DNA of 62,000 nucleotides from Symbiodinium natans (GCA_905221605.1 CAJNDS010002819.1:40001-102000), one strand, 5' to 3'. Shown: positions 21,551-34,780, numbered from the stretch's first letter. Notes: generated by a model from the sequence alone, not told the origin. Numbers and translations: made by a program.

Positions 21551-24371
21551 GATCACCATGCTGGCCATCGCTGCCAACACGCTCTACCTGGGCCGATGCC
21601 CTTGACACGTGTGAACTTGCTGCGAACGTTGCTGCAAACCGCCTCTGCCACCGTTACATGTCTTCCAGCACTGTGGGCTGAGCTTTCAGCATCTCCAAGT
21701 TGCGAACTCCCATGCGCCGGTACCCTGACCCTGCCTGCAGTCGGCCAGTGGAATCTTGCATCATCGTTTGCTGCGCTGAAGAGGTTGGGCTGCCAACACG
21801 AACGCCTCCGACTCGGTTTTCGATGATTTCTCTTAGTTGCAAGAAGCACATGTGTGCCGGGCTTTGCGGCTAACACGTATAGCAGTTCTGCAGCCGAGCG
21901 TGAGCACTCCAATTTTTCCCTGTAGAAGTCCCCGCTGCAATCTGCGATTAGCCCTGGTCGAAGCAATAAAGACGTCTGGCAAGCAGAAGGCCCGCGGGCT
22001 GCTCCAAACTCTCAAGATCCAAAGAGGGTAAATTGCGCCAAAGCCCAGGTAATCAACAGCTTCAGACGCCTTCAAAACCTTCCAGTGGAAGTCCCCGGAG
22101 CGACTCGGCATATTGCGCTGTGTTCCATGCTGTTCCTAAAGAGCATGGGCCCTCAATTTGGTCTCAGTTTCGTCCTTTCTCTCTTTTTTTGCTTTCAGGT
22201 GGAGTTCGACATCGCTTTCACAGGCAGTGGGCCCAATTTGGGCAAGAGATCGCTGGAGAATCGGGTGTCAGCTTTCGTCAGGGCTTCCAGGATCCGGGAA
22301 CTCAGCGCTTCCCGAGGAATGCAATCAAGTTTCTCGCATTTTCCGTGCTCTTTGTCCTCTTTTGCCAGCTTGGTTCGGGCTTGAGCTCCTCATCAAGATG
22401 ATCGCCGATCGCATGCGCGGGCCCTTACAGGTGCCTAGTGTCAGCGGGCCAGGCAGAAGCTGACGACCATGTGGCATACAGTTCGTATGATCATGACTCC
22501 AGCTAGACCCGATCCATCCCGATCCCCCGATGTTGCCGGGGAGGCTTTGGGAGAGTTTCGGGGGGAAGTGGACTGAGCTGGAGGGGCTCAGGCTCGACCA
22601 GCGCTGCGATATGCGATGCTTCCATGCGATGTATACGTATAGACAGTTATATACATATGCGCACGTTCTCTGCGCGCCTGCTTCTCTCCGCGCCCGCTTT
22701 CGAGTTCTCCCCACCTTTTCTGAGAGAGAGAGAGAGAGATGCCCCTTCTTTCCCTTCCATCCGAGGCAGTTCTTCGTTGGGGAGGAGCGGTGCCAGCCTG
22801 AGCTCGGAGTTTGCGTTTGAGTGGCCTTCTTCCAGAGATGAGAGTGAGAGAGAGAGAGAGAGAGAGAGCGGGCCCCCTCAAGCCCAGCAGAAGAAGAAGA
22901 GAGAGAGCGAGAGCGAGAGCGAGAGCGAGAGCGAGAGCGAGAGCGAGAGCGAGAGCGAGAGCGAGAGCGAGAGCGAGAGCGAGAGCGAGAGAAGAAGAAG
23001 GAGAGGACAGAAAAAGAGGGGGAGAGAGCAGAGACAGGAGAATGGGAAAGAGAGGGAGGAAGAGTGAGAAAACGAGAAAAAACTAGATTGTAATCTTCTA
23101 ATGATTCTAGTCTTTTGTTTTTCTGTTTTATTTCGCTCTCTCTCTCTCTTTCTCTCTCTCTCTCTTGCCCTGCCTTCTCCTCCCTCCTCTCTTCCTCTCT
23201 CTGTTCTGATCTGATCTTTTCTTCTCTTCTCTCCCAGTTACGAGACATCTCATCGCAGTACTTTCGGTGGCACTTCGTCTGCTTGTTTGTTTCTTTCTCT
23301 CTTTGTCAACATCGTTCTCCAATGAGGTTGGAGAGAGCAACGGAGAAGGAGTCAAACTAGGTACCGTGAGGAGTAGGAGAATAGTGCTCCATTTGTTTGG
23401 CTCTCGAATGCGCTGATGCTCTCTCGCTCTCTCTCCCAGTTCGTTGCAGAATTCCTTCTTCTCTTCCCTTCTGTCTTCTCCCACTTCGCGCCTTTCTTTC
23501 TTTCCTCCTCTACCCCTTTTTCTTCACTTGTCTTTCTTACATCTCCCCTTCTCATCTCCATCGTTCTCCATCCTTCTCCGTCCTTGTCCTTATTGTCGTT
23601 TACCACTCAGGAAAACAGAGCAAAGACAAGGAAAAACATAGCAAAAACAAGTGTGAAGGCAGCGACGACGGAGAAGGAGTTGTTCTCCCAGTCTTCTGCA
23701 CTACCGCCTTCCTTCCTCCCCTATTCCACTTTCTGTCTCCTGCTCATATGTAGAGGGGGATAAGAATTTTCGAGGGCTGGAATGAAGAAGAGAATAGAAG
23801 AACAATAAGATAAGCGTTCAGAAACACTCCATCTCTTTCCATTTCTTTCCATATCTCTCCATCTCTCTACAGCTCTACTTGATTCGAAGAATTTGAGAGA
23901 AGAGAGGTGGAGAGGTGGAGAGGTGGAGAGGTGGAGAGGTGGGGAGGTGGAGAGGTGGAGAGGTGGAGAGGTGGAGAGGTGGAGACGTGGAGACGTGGAG
24001 AGGTGGAGAGGTGGAGAGGTGGTGGAGAGGTGGTGGAGTGGAAACGCAGAAGCAAAGAACCTCTCTCTGTGTTCATTAGGATGGGAATTGTGTGACATGC
24101 ATTTCTGTGTCCTTTATGTACATACGTGCACTGTCCAAGGGCGTGGAATTGGTTCGACATGGCCTTGGTGGTGGAATCCTTCATCGGCCTTTTCTCCACA
24201 GGAGAGTCCAAGTCCTGCACTGTGCACTCTGCAAGTATTTGCAAGAAGCATCTGCAAGCAACATGGCTCAGCTCTGCTCCGCCAAGCTCCGCGGTTCTCG
24301 CAGGATCCAAGCTTTCCTTCTTGCGGATCTTCCGCGTCTTCCGCCTGGTCGGTCCCTCTGAGATTAAGATG
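21551..24371 (+). CDS. Voltage-gated cation channel, S1-S4 exons
   Basis: These exons encode the voltage sensor of the channel that continues to 30573. S1 is at 21551-21592 (ITMLAIAANTLYLG). An S1-S2 piece starts at 22199 (VEFDIAFTGS). The S2 end and S2-S3 loop are at 22317-22414 (FGLELLIKMIADR). S3 is at 24140-24186 (AWNWFDMALVVESF). S4 runs from 24304 to about 24357-24371 (SFLRIFRVFRLV), with Arg at every third position. E-L-L-I-K-M-I and WNWFD are hallmarks of the Ion_trans family. Acceptors are AG/G, and the 22414-24140 and 24186-24304 joins use GC donors in matching phase. The S1 to S2 join and the S4 end are unresolved, and further small exons may be missing. Confidence 0.7.
22905..22991. 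repeat. (GAGAGC)n microsatellite in a channel intron
   Basis: Fourteen or so perfect hexamers gagagc. They lie between the S2 and S3 exons. Neighbouring GA- and CT-rich runs (22720-22740, 22840-22868, 23139-23165) make this intron, about 1.7 kb long, largely simple sequence. Confidence 0.9.
23905..24045. repeat. 9-bp minisatellite (gtggagagg)n in a channel intron
   Basis: About 13 head-to-tail copies of gtggagagg with a few variants (gtggggagg, gtggagacg). It ends about 100 bp before the S3 exon. Confidence 0.92.
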
Positions 24372-25515
24372 CTCGAGGAAACCGTGCGTGCTGAGGAGAT
24401 GGGCTGAGGAAATGTCGAACTGCGGATAAGTTGATGTTGAGTGCAGCCTGACGAAACGGAACCGAGTTGGGTCGATGATGGCCAATGATGGCCAATGCAG
24501 TCAGGCTGTAGGCACGACTCAGCATATAGGAACGGCCTCCAGCATCTTCTAGCACAAGCCGCACTCACTTTAAGTGTTTTAGCGAGTCTTGCATGGGAGT
24601 GTTTGCGAGATCGAGGTGCGGGTGGTGAAAGTCGTGCGGTCAGTGAAAGCCCTGGCACGGCTGCCGTGCGCTTAGAGATCTTTCGATTAACGACTTTTTG
24701 CCCAGGCGAAGACAGAAGCATGTTTGATACCTTTAGTTACATGGATCTGATGTCGCCAGAAAAGACCTGGCAATTGACTAATACAACCATGCTCAGAAGG
24801 AGCAGGCGAACGATTCCTGCAGCGCTCAAAGGGTCCAGGCAAAAGCGACGAAGACCAAGGAACCCGATTCCTAATCCACTTTCTGATAGGTCGGATTTGC
24901 GCCTGCGTTGTTTTAGGGAGAGCCCGGGACGGGAAGAGGGGGCGCAGAGGACCAGGGGAACCCTGAAGAACAACATCGGGGACCAACAGGCAAAATAATC
25001 ATAAAGGAAGGAGCTATCTCATCTACATGCGAGCATGCGCATCTCTTGTTAGTGTGTTTGGCTCATTTTAGGGGTATCATGATCTGCACAATGGGGATTC
25101 CGTAGGTGTCGTGCCTTAATTGCATCACCACTAGGCAGGGGATTTTTGGCGGGAAAAATCGTAGGAACTTTATGTGGCACAAGCGAACGAAAGTTTGTAG
25201 GATCTTTATGTGGGTGCCAAAAACTAAGGGAACGCTGCAGGAAAACGCAAACCCACGTAAGGATCCCACTGAAAAAAACGCAGGGTTCCCCAGCTGGTTT
25301 CAGCGGCTCTGGTGCCCTAAGATACGACCGTTCTGCAAAACTTTAGACTCTCTAGACTGCTGCTCCCTCTCCTGCAGCAGTAGGAAAGCACCCATTCCAG
25401 CTAATTTAAACCGTTGCGGCAAGTGTGCCTGCAGAGACTGTCCTGGATGCTTGCAAGATCTTCATTCGAAAATATCTTTACCTGTCCAATTTCTTCTCTA
25501 TTTTGTTCACTTAAG

Positions 25516-27466
25516 GCGGACGATGATCTTCGCCATTCTGAGCTCCTTTGCCACTCCCTCGGAACCATTCGAGCCATTGCTTCCAGTGCTTCTCCTCGTC
25601 TGTAGCAGGTTCTGCATGACATGCGCATTGGCTTCATTGTGCAATGCTTCGTTCAGTGCTTGAATTCACGAGGTCGACCTGCTCTGGGCATTCTTGGCAC
25701 CCCGGCAAAAGCTTCTGCGGGACTGCCGAACTCAAATTTCCAAGAGCTGAGCCCGTAAAACCATCGTAAGCCTCAACATGTCATGCTTAGGCTTCCGATA
25801 GTTCTGAAGAAGTTTAGACGAGCTGAGAGACACATCTACTATCATCTACTGCATGTGCTGGTAGCAGACATGCGCAAATCTGGTGTCCAGGTGATCGTGT
25901 TGATCGTGTTCGTTTTTGCCATTGTCTTTGACAATGCAGTTGCCAGATCCCTGGACAAAAAAAGGGCTTGAATCGGGTAGCACAGTAGCAAAGGGCCTCG
26001 GGGGCAGCCCCCCTTTCTGCCAGGCAGACTATTTCGATGGGCTCACCGTGGACTGGAATGCGACCGACACAACCCTGGCACGCTACTTTGGGACCTGGGT
26101 GCTACCATTCGAGACTCCTGTATCCCGCTGGGCTTCGCTGTAGTGCATGCTGCACACATGAAGTGCGATATTTGAGGCCAGTGCAGTTGCCCCTCTCACT
26201 AGACGTCAAGCCTCAGCTTTGCCGTGTAGCAGATCCTGACTTGCTGACAGATCGAAGAAGTGGAGGCGTTGAATCAGCTGCGTTGGCCTAAGCTTTGCCT
26301 GATATTGTTTGCCTGCATGAGCCGACCTTGCATGCACCCGTATAAACCGGCAGACTCCGATAAGGCTTCCTACGACAGCTTCGTCCCCCGATCCTGGAGG
26401 GAAGTGTAGGAAATCGCGCTCAGGTTCGGAAACCTTCCCGAGACCATGATCTCCCTGTGGTCGGCCGTCAGTGGCGGCAACGACTGGATGAACTATGGAG
26501 ACCTGGTCAGGTCGGCTTTATGTCTTGCCACTTGTTCAACACATGGTGTCCTCCTGAGTGTCAAAGCTCAAGTTCCAGAGCCACAGGAAAGCCGGCGGCT
26601 GGTTCTACTTCGGGCTCTTCAACTTCTACATTGCGTCCCAGCGGCTGCACCTGAGAGAACCCTCCCAACCTTGGCATCCGTAATCCACCAGCAGAAACCT
26701 ACCAAAGGAGCTGGAAAGGGAGCTCTCGTTAGCCGAGCGCCCTGAAGCGGCTGCTTACCTATGTTTCACGAAGGCTGTCTTGGCTCCAAATCCAACCTCA
26801 AAAGGGTGCACCCTTCAAATTCCCCTTCCTGGGAAGCATTTGCCTCTCTAATGCTTCCGAGGTTCTGTGTGGTCGGCATGTTTAACGCCGCGGGCTTGAC
26901 TACCGAAGGTCAACAGTTGAAGTGGGATGCCTGAGGTATCTTAGGTATATTGAGCTGTTCTGAGCAAAGCATTGATCGACGTTTGAAGCATAGCCGTGTA
27001 GCACAAGACGGGTTCCATAGCTCCTTCTCGGAGCATGAATGCAGGGCTGGCCGCGGAGTTTGTGGGAACACTTAGAATGCCCTAGCAGCTACCTTTGAAG
27101 TTCCCGGTTACCTCCCAACTCACTCGGCTAGATGATTGGGACGATTGCCGCCCCCTGAAGCCAAATGCGTGTCGCTCCACATTTCCGCCGTTGGTTGGAG
27201 TGCATGGTGGTTTCTTCCTGTCCCTGGCATGCTGGCTAGAACGTGAGGCATCGTGAGACCAAGCCAGGTCGCTCGCGACAATGCGAATTCTGGGTTGACG
27301 GGGGCGTTGTGTGCTTGAGCATGTGTACAAAGGCGCGCCGCTTGACTAGGTGCCGTTGACCTGCTTAGAGTGTTATGAATTGGCTGACAATCGCGTGCCC
27401 AGGTCGTCACGGGCGTGTTCGTGGATTCTGCGGTGTGTGTCCGCACCGGCGATGAAGTCGTTCAAG
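25516..27466 (+). CDS. Voltage-gated cation channel, S4-S5 to S6 and pore
   Basis: Exons: S4-S5 linker from 25516 (RTMIFAILSSF); S5 at 25891-25935 (VIVLIVFVFAIVFDN); extracellular turret 26024-26091 (DYFDGLTVDWNATDTTL); pore helix and filter 26424-26510 (TMISLWSAVSGGNDW); S6 in three pieces, 26587-26634 (GWFYFGLFNFYIA), 26862-26886 (FCVVGMFN, a 25-nt micro-exon) and 27403-27466 (VVTGVFVDSAV). The joins from S5 on keep frame, with AG/G acceptors and donors GC, GA, GT, GT, GC and GC. TMISLW followed by a Gly-rich filter, and NVVTGVFVDSAV at the S6 end, are typical of protist single-domain Ca/Na channels with EF-hands. The filter has one Asp (GGND), so a cation preference cannot be assigned. The piece between S4 and the S4-S5 linker is uncertain. 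Confidence 0.85.
26862..26886 (+). other. 25-nt micro-exon inside channel S6
   Basis: Only eight codons plus one base (FCVVGMFN) lie between introns of 227 bp (GT-AG) and 516 bp (GC-AG). Its frame and phase connect FYIA on one side with VVTGVFVDS on the other and rebuild a continuous S6 helix. Confidence 0.8.
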
Positions 27467-28234
27467 GCACCTCTTGCCACCTCATGTCACCACGTGGCAC
27501 CCAACAAACCGCCTCACACCGCGAAAGCTGTGGCTGCCCAAAGGCTCAGCTACTGAACCGCCCAGAAGGTAGAACTTCGAGAAACAGCTTGGAGCCGACC
27601 GACTGGTAGAAAAGAAATGAAAAGAAGAACCTCATCCAAATTCTCGCACCCACCATGAAATCCCTGAGCCCCGAGCGCACCTCGCCAAAGCAAACCCTCA
27701 ACTCGGCCTCTCGACAAAGAGCACCCTTCCGAGAAACCGAAGGTCCCTGGAACCCCCAAGAGCCAGAGAACGCCGCATCCTCAAAGGCTCGAGGTACCCT
27801 GAGCGCCACGCCCAAATTGAGCCCTAAACCACCACTAAAAGAGTGCCACCAGCCCTCGAAGACTTTCCCCAGAGCCCGTCAGCGAGCTGCGGAGCCGGGG
27901 AGCAGGGGAGCGCTTTGGAGAGCTCGATTTGGAGAGCGCGATGGGGAGGGCGGCGGGCGGCCCCGAAGGGCATCAAAAGCCCCCTCTTCTATGGGACCGA
28001 TTTGGCCACCTCCGCTTCAAGTTTCATGGGGCCTTTGTGACTGGGCCCACGCCTCGCAAATCTGCACAGGATCGAGAGAGACCCACAGGAATCCGGAGAA
28101 GCCATGGAAATTCACAGAGCCATTCACAACAAACATCGATGGATGAGTTCTAGAGATGGTGAGCGAAGTTGAATGAATCCCAAAGCCCAGTTTACCACTT
28201 CAGCAATCCGTAGTTTCCCCCTCCTCTTCGGCAG
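27467..28234 (+). other. 768-bp channel intron (GC-AG) with a spurious ORF
   Basis: The intron between the S6 end and the first post-S6 exon. It contains a 163-codon + frame (27655-28146) that is Pro/Arg/Ser-rich and has no domain. Because flanking exons join in phase across it, I treat this ORF as chance. Confidence 0.65.
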
Positions 28235-30573
28235 GTTACCTGGACGACCTGCGGCAAACGACGGAGGAACGCAGGGAGATGCGCTTCGTGAGAATTGAAC
28301 ATAGGCCATTGGATCTGTTTGGTCTCGGGAAAATTTCGGGGGGTTCGTTTTCGACATTTGCAGGATTCTCAGAATTGCTCAGGATTCTGAAGAATGATGG
28401 TCCTCCGAGATCCTCGAACCTCAGTCTCTATGACTCTATGAGCCTGGGATCCTCCAATCTCAAACCCCCAAACTTTGACAGGCATGCAGAGAGTCACAGG
28501 AGGCGTTGCACCGGATGCTTTTGTCTTAATGTTTACACGAGTCCTCCGCCAGGAGATCAAAGGCTTCTTCAAAGATGCCGACGCCGATGGTTCGGGACAG
28601 CTTTTGATTTCTGATGTTGCATTTTTTGTTGCATGTTTCTGTGCTGCTCTGTAACAGCGCCTTGGCCGCGTGGACTCAGTGGACTCTGAGAGCACTTTTC
28701 TCCCCATTTTTCCAAAAGGGACTGCCCAAAGAAAACTTGAGAGAGTCGGACTGAGGTGCAAAACAGGTGAGAAGGGGCCGAACACAATGTGGCAACTCTG
28801 GGATGTGTCCTGGGTCGTGCTTGACTGTGTGTTCTCTCGTGAGCCTGAGAAGCCAGAGATGAGGAGCGGCGTTTAGCGCAGTTGCAGAATGTTGCAAGAT
28901 GTTGCGAGAGCGCTCAGAGCAAAACTAGACTCCGGCTGTTCGAGATGTCGCTTTGCGTCATCGGTAGACCTTTCCGCTCTCAAGAGACATCAAGACATTT
29001 TCGAGGGCGCCGATGCGCCCCCAAGAAGAGCGTTCTCCTGTCGGGATGGGGCTTGGCGTACTCTGCACAGCACGCAAATGACTCAGAGATGATTGGGGTT
29101 TGAGGCGCTACGAAGAGAGTTTTGTAGCTGATTGTTGTAGGACTCGACTTCGCAGTTGCGCGGAGTTGAGCGGGGTCTGTGACTCACTGTCTCATGCCGA
29201 CCTCAACTCTGCCAGGAACTTTGAACTGGGATGAGTTCCAATCGCACATGAAGAATCCTGCGGTAAAGGCCGATGTGTTTGGAGAGCGTTTTCCTTGGGC
29301 AGGGGTGTGGGGGATGGGGATAAATTTCCTCCTTCCTCGGCTTACAGGAGCGCTCTCTGAGCTGTTTGTGGGGGGGCGGGAGGGACAGGCGGCTCGGATC
29401 TTTCTTTTCTGAAACTCGCAGCGGAGGCTTATTTCTCAGGGCTTGACATCGACCCGGAGGAGGCAACGTGGGTCCGTGTGTCCGGTTCAAGTTTTAGAGA
29501 ACAGTGCGAAGACGGTTGGAGAGAAAACGGCGGGTATTGGGGCTCTGGGGTTCTGAGCCTGAGAGACACCCACGCTTCCCACACGGTATTCTGAGAGCTT
29601 TGGGTCCAGGCATGTAAGGCAGAGACAAGCACGTTTCTGATTTGCTGGACTGTGGAGAGTGAGCTTCTTAAACTTTGGCGAGCCCAACCCCAGAGATGAC
29701 ATCCTTGCGCAATCTCCACGCTGCCCGTAGACCGACTTGCCCCAAAGACTCGTTGTGAGGCCGAGATCATCTTCACGATATTGGATGGTGACAAGAGCAA
29801 GGACGCGCAGATTTGGGATTGTTTTTAGGTGGCTGTAAGGAAAGGCCATATGCATCCTGGTAAGGAGATCAAGATCGATGAGTTCGTCAATGGGACCATG
29901 AAGTTGAAGGCAGCATGTGGACAGAATGCGCCGGAAGATGCCAGGAAGGCTTCCAGGAAGGCTTCCAGTAAACGGCACAGCTGGTTCAGTCGCATACCCA
30001 ATGCACACCAGAAGCTCCATTGGATTCTGTAGGTGACATCTTCTTTAGACAGATTGAAAGCTTTTTATGGAAGGGCTCCGCAACAAAGCTGGACCTCATG
30101 GCACTCATGTATGACCAGACGAGGCCCGCTGCGTTCGTGTATGCCATTGGTCGCGCTGATTCGTTGACGTGCCCTTCAGTTGTACGCCTTCGGAGAAGCA
30201 CGCATCTGTGGCCATTGACCAACTGATTCTGCTTCGGGATGCTTGGGGCGTAATTTCTGGGACGAACCTGGCCGAAGAATGGAAAGCTTCTTCAAAGATC
30301 TGAGTTTGTGAGCTCTGGCATACTCATGAAGGGGCCGTTGCGAGCGCGCAACTCGCAGGGGCACACCAGAGGCAGCAGCCGCGCAAGTCGCACACACGGT
30401 GCCAGGGTGCAGAGAGATTGTTTATGGCGCTGTGCAGGCAAAGCATGAAGTTCGATGCCTTGTGCGAGTTCGTTGAAGATGAACTGGTCGACATCAAGCG
30501 CAGACTGGTGCTCGCCCGCAGCTTAGTGCCTCGTGCAGTCCAAGACGTCATAAAGAAGGAGAGGGAGTGGTAA
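28235..30573 (+). CDS. Voltage-gated cation channel, EF-hands and C-terminus
   Basis: Eight exons: 28235-28275 (YLDDLRQTTEERR), 28553-28595, 29216-29268, 29427-29462 (AYFSGLDIDPEE), 29760-29801, 29865-29909, 30074-30123 (KLDLMALMYDQTR) and 30438-30573 (FDALCEFVEDELVDIKRRL, then TAA). All seven joins are in phase with AG/G acceptors and donors GA, GA, GC, GC, GA, GC and GC. EF-hand 1 has the loop DADGSGTLNWDE, with all canonical ligands. EF-hand 2 has the loop DGDKSKEIKIDE, with Lys where Gly is usual at position 6. Both loops are split by an intron at position 6. The EF-hands follow S6 directly and imply feedback by calcium on the channel. Gene context suggests no partner. Confidence 0.85.
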
Positions 30574-33500
30574 CGGAGCGCAGTCGGGGCACAGTAGGAG
30601 CATATGGAGCGGCGGGTGTGTTTCAGAAAGTCAGCGAGTTCGAGGGGCTCACCCCTCTTTTCCTATTTTTTCGGCTCTCAAGCCGTAGAGTTCCCAGAGT
30701 CTAGAGTCTCATCCGGAAATTCAGGAGTTTCCGGGATGTATCTCCCCCGAACGCATGGAGTATTTGAGGGGTAGTGCTCAGCCCATCAGTAAGGCACGGC
30801 AGAAGGAGGCCCTCAGGGAGGAGCGGAACGAGCGGAACGAGCGGAACGAGCGGGGACCCATAAGCCCGGAGCGGCCCGTCTACGCCGGCGCCTCGCCGCC
30901 CCGAGCCACGCGGGCGGCACGGCTGCACCGCTTCCCCTTTTTTTGAGGGAGAGCATCTCAAGGATGGCGGTTCTCTCATGTTCTCGTTGACCGTCTTCGT
31001 TGGAAATATCATGGAATCAACTGTGGACCGCAGTGTGTTTTGAGTATTTTTGAGTGCTATGTTGCTCTTTTCTGGTGCATGATTAGCTCCGGGTGCATCG
31101 GGGTGCCAGGTGCGCATCGACACTACGAGAGATCTGCCTCGAGCCACGGCAGCTTTGCTGAAGTTTTGGGGCATCCGTCGTTGTTTCTCACGGTTTCTCA
31201 CCTTTTTTGCTTGTTCTGTGCATGTGGGGAGCTGGGGTGGGCGAGTTTCTTACGGAGTCTATGCCAATCACTTCGTCACAAGGACTGAGTAAAAACGGAC
31301 CACAGGCCGTCGCAAACCTCTCTCCTGGTACCTCCGAATCCCAGGCTGTACCACGCCGTGGATGAGGAGCCCGAATGTGCATTGAAAGTGCCGGAGCAAG
31401 GGAAGGCTTAGGGGAGGATCCCTCAACTGCCCTGAATTTTGGCCGATGTTGGCCTTCGTACTCCTTGTCCTCCTGGCAATGGCTTCTAGGCTCCTCTCCG
31501 TGTGTGCGGGGGGATGTCCTGGGCATTGTGATAGGTATCTGCGAGCCCTGAGTAGGGAAAGAGAGAAGCAGCACATATGCGTAGACTGTACACATGCTTG
31601 CATATGTGTTTCTATATATATATACACATATAGATAGAGATATATATGCTTATGTGAATTATAGAGACGCTCGTGCAATGCTTGACCAGGGGCCATCGCT
31701 ACTTTTCTTTTGCCGTTGCCATGCAGCGCACTTGTCATGTTGAGATTGTTGGTTCATGCTGGAGAGGGCTGTACTTGCCGGCATTTAGGTCTCGTCATCT
31801 GGCAGATATCCTCAGTAAGTGCAAGTCCTCTGCAATGGATGCAGGAGACCAGCGATGATTGTGAAATGTTGTGAGTTCCACAGCTTTGCAAATGCATCTG
31901 CTGACCCAGGGAGGTGGCAAGGCATAGCTAACGTAGCGAACACCGTGTGGGAGGGATGTGATGTGCCCTTGCCCGGGTTGTTGAAATTTCCTCATTTGCT
32001 TCGAGTGAACGGAAACAGGGGTGCTGGCTCTTCGATGTGGCATCCTTCTATGCAAGACACTTAATTTTTCGACTTCGGTCATAAAGCGTCATAGTATACT
32101 GTTCCGGTTTCGCACGTGCTTGAGATGAGATCATGAGTTGTCTGAGTGCTGCCGTAACGAGACCAAGTTGTACACGGATAGGCTACGCGCACCATGAGAT
32201 TCCGTTGGGGTCTCGATTTCTCGAGTCTCTCGAGAACTCAGTACGAACATCCCCTCAGCCGCAGCCCGACAGTCAGCAAGAAAGTGGTTTTAATTCGGCT
32301 CCTACATTATTTGGACCACAAAGCGAGGGCGAAGCCCTACGCTTAGGCCTCTTCGGCACAATTTGACAGCGGACGCTGGAGGCGCAGCGTCGTCGTCTGT
32401 CTTCATTCGCCATCATCTGCCATGCGTCGTCATACGTCCTCGTAGTTCCTCATATTTCGTCATCCAATGTCTCCGCCACTCTCCACCCGGTAGTTCGTGG
32501 CTTCCCTTGGCGACATGGCTTGGCCAGCTTGGCCTTGATCCTCCAACGTGGTCTCGCTTCAACACAGTTTCACTTGCACGGCAGCGGTTGCGGCATGGGA
32601 CCAGGCAGCATCTTGGGGCATCTTGGGGCAGCTGCCTGGTTGAAAAAAAATGTAAGCGTACTTTTTTGCATCACGGTGCCTCAACCTGCCTGGTCTATTG
32701 CGCCGGCTTTGTCCCATGTCCGCGAATGCGGAGATTCTGACGCCGCTTTGTGGAAAAGTGGGGCTTATAGTTCAGTTGGACGGAGAATGAGACGTATCTG
32801 CCAAGCCCCAACCTTAGGTGCGGGGAGGTTGACTCCTGGGCAGTTGCTTCCTGTTGCATCTTGATGGGGCAATCTGGAGTGCAAGTCAGGGCTTCTTCGA
32901 TTATCCAGTTGTGGACCTTGCTCCCAACACTGCGCCTGGCCTGTTCCGCGCGAAGTCGGAGCAGCCAACAAAGATGGCACTTGCATGACTTGATGCCAGC
33001 GCCACGGCCTCTGCACCTGGACGTGACTTGGGTTTTCGGCTCAAGCTCCAGAATCTGCAGCCTATGCCAATACGGGGAATGCAGCGTGCTACCGTGTTAA
33101 ACAGGTGCACGGGCTCGTACAAGAGTAACTTAGACTTGCTACTCTAGCAAACCCTACTGTGGTGCTCTCTCTATGCACGACTTCTGTGGCATTTGCCCAA
33201 TGTCAGCTAAAACGGGTGTTTGTAAACCGTGCAGCTGACCACGGGCTTGCCGGAGCGCAAAATTGCGCGATCCCTGGAAAGACTTTGTCCGCCAAGAGAG
33301 GGGGGGGGTAACGCCCCAAAGTCCCGCAAAAGATTGTTCTTGCAGAAGGCGTGGACGGGGTTGGGGCAGTTGTTTGGACGTGATGCTGTGCCCAGGAGAG
33401 GCCTCTTGTGCTTGATTCTTGGCGCTTGGTTGGGTTCGAAGCTGAGGGCGGCAAAATCGCTTTAGGAGGAGCTCTCTTTCTTCGTGCCATCCTTTATCCT

Positions 33501-34724
33501 TTGGAGACGTGTGGCTCGAAGCTTGCAAAACTGCAACATGTTGCAGTTTGCCCAGCAAGCATCCTCTGATACTGCTAGTCATGCCTAAACCTGACAGTTG
33601 CTGATTAAGTGCCGACCCTGTACAGGTCTGCAGTGCGATCGAACTGGAAACGAAGGCACCATCCAACCACGGTCAACAGTGCAATACAAGAGCAGCATAG
33701 CTGCGACAGCCCGCTGTTCGCCCGCTGTTCGCCCGCCATATCCGGCAGACGTTCTCCTCGACGCAGCGGTCGTGCCCTTTGCCTTTGCCTGCCATGGCTG
33801 ACCTTCCGCAGGAGATGATGACCCTGACTTTTTGTGGTCTTGAGTGCATGTAGGAGGACTTGACTGGCTTGAGTGGCGTGTGCATCAGCCTATCCAGCAG
33901 CAGTTCAAGCAAGGCTGCATGACTGATTCATAGCACCAGCTCTGCAGCTGTATAGAACCAATGGAATCAGTATAATCCTCTCAGGGCCGTGCCTAAGAAA
34001 CCGGCATAGAACGGGCCTCCAAAATTGTCCTCAAGTCTAGGAGAAGCGGCGCAAGGTGGAGCCACCGGACCGAATTGAAGACTGCTGCCGAGTTTCAGGA
34101 TGCCCATCACGTGAGAGTCCAAATTATGAAGCCCAAGAGCGTCCGAGAAACCAAACTGGGGCCTTCTCGGGAAGCCTTGGGAAGCCTTCCTATTCCCCGA
34201 GGCCCTGGCCCAGCTTCCCGGGCCTTGGCTGTGGCGAGCGGGAGGGTAGAGGCGAAAGTGGCTCCGTGCCCCTGCGCGCGGTGGCCAAGGCAGAGACCTC
34301 TGGAAGCTGCCATTCCACATCATGCCACGAACATGCTGGGCTCATGTGCGTTTTTGAATAGATGTTGTTTTCTCCCAATCCACAGAGGACATGCAGCGAC
34401 TCTGCTATGTTCAAAGGTGGCAGATGCCACGTGCCCGGATGCACCAGCGGCTGGGCCCCTCGGCATCTTGTGCCTGGAACGGGCAAGGTACGGTATCTCA
34501 CGGGTGGAGGCGGAGAGGTATCTGAACATCATCACCCCCTAACCCCAAACGCACGGTTCTTTTCGAGCCCCCAAATCGGCCTTGCTCTTGAAGGTGTTGC
34601 ACAAGAAGTACAAACACACCGCACACGTCGACATACACGGACGTATGCATGCATAGGTAGGTACGTACGTGCATATGTATCTGTATGTATGCTTGAAAAT
34701 GAGCGAATACAGAAAGAATGTATA

Positions 34725-34736
34725 CACATACATATA

Positions 34737-34779
<43 letters not shown>

Positions 34780-34780
34780 T

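Noticed and set aside
27655-28146. 163-codon + strand ORF
   Set aside because: It lies inside a channel intron whose two flanking exons join in phase; composition is Pro/Arg/Ser-rich without any domain.
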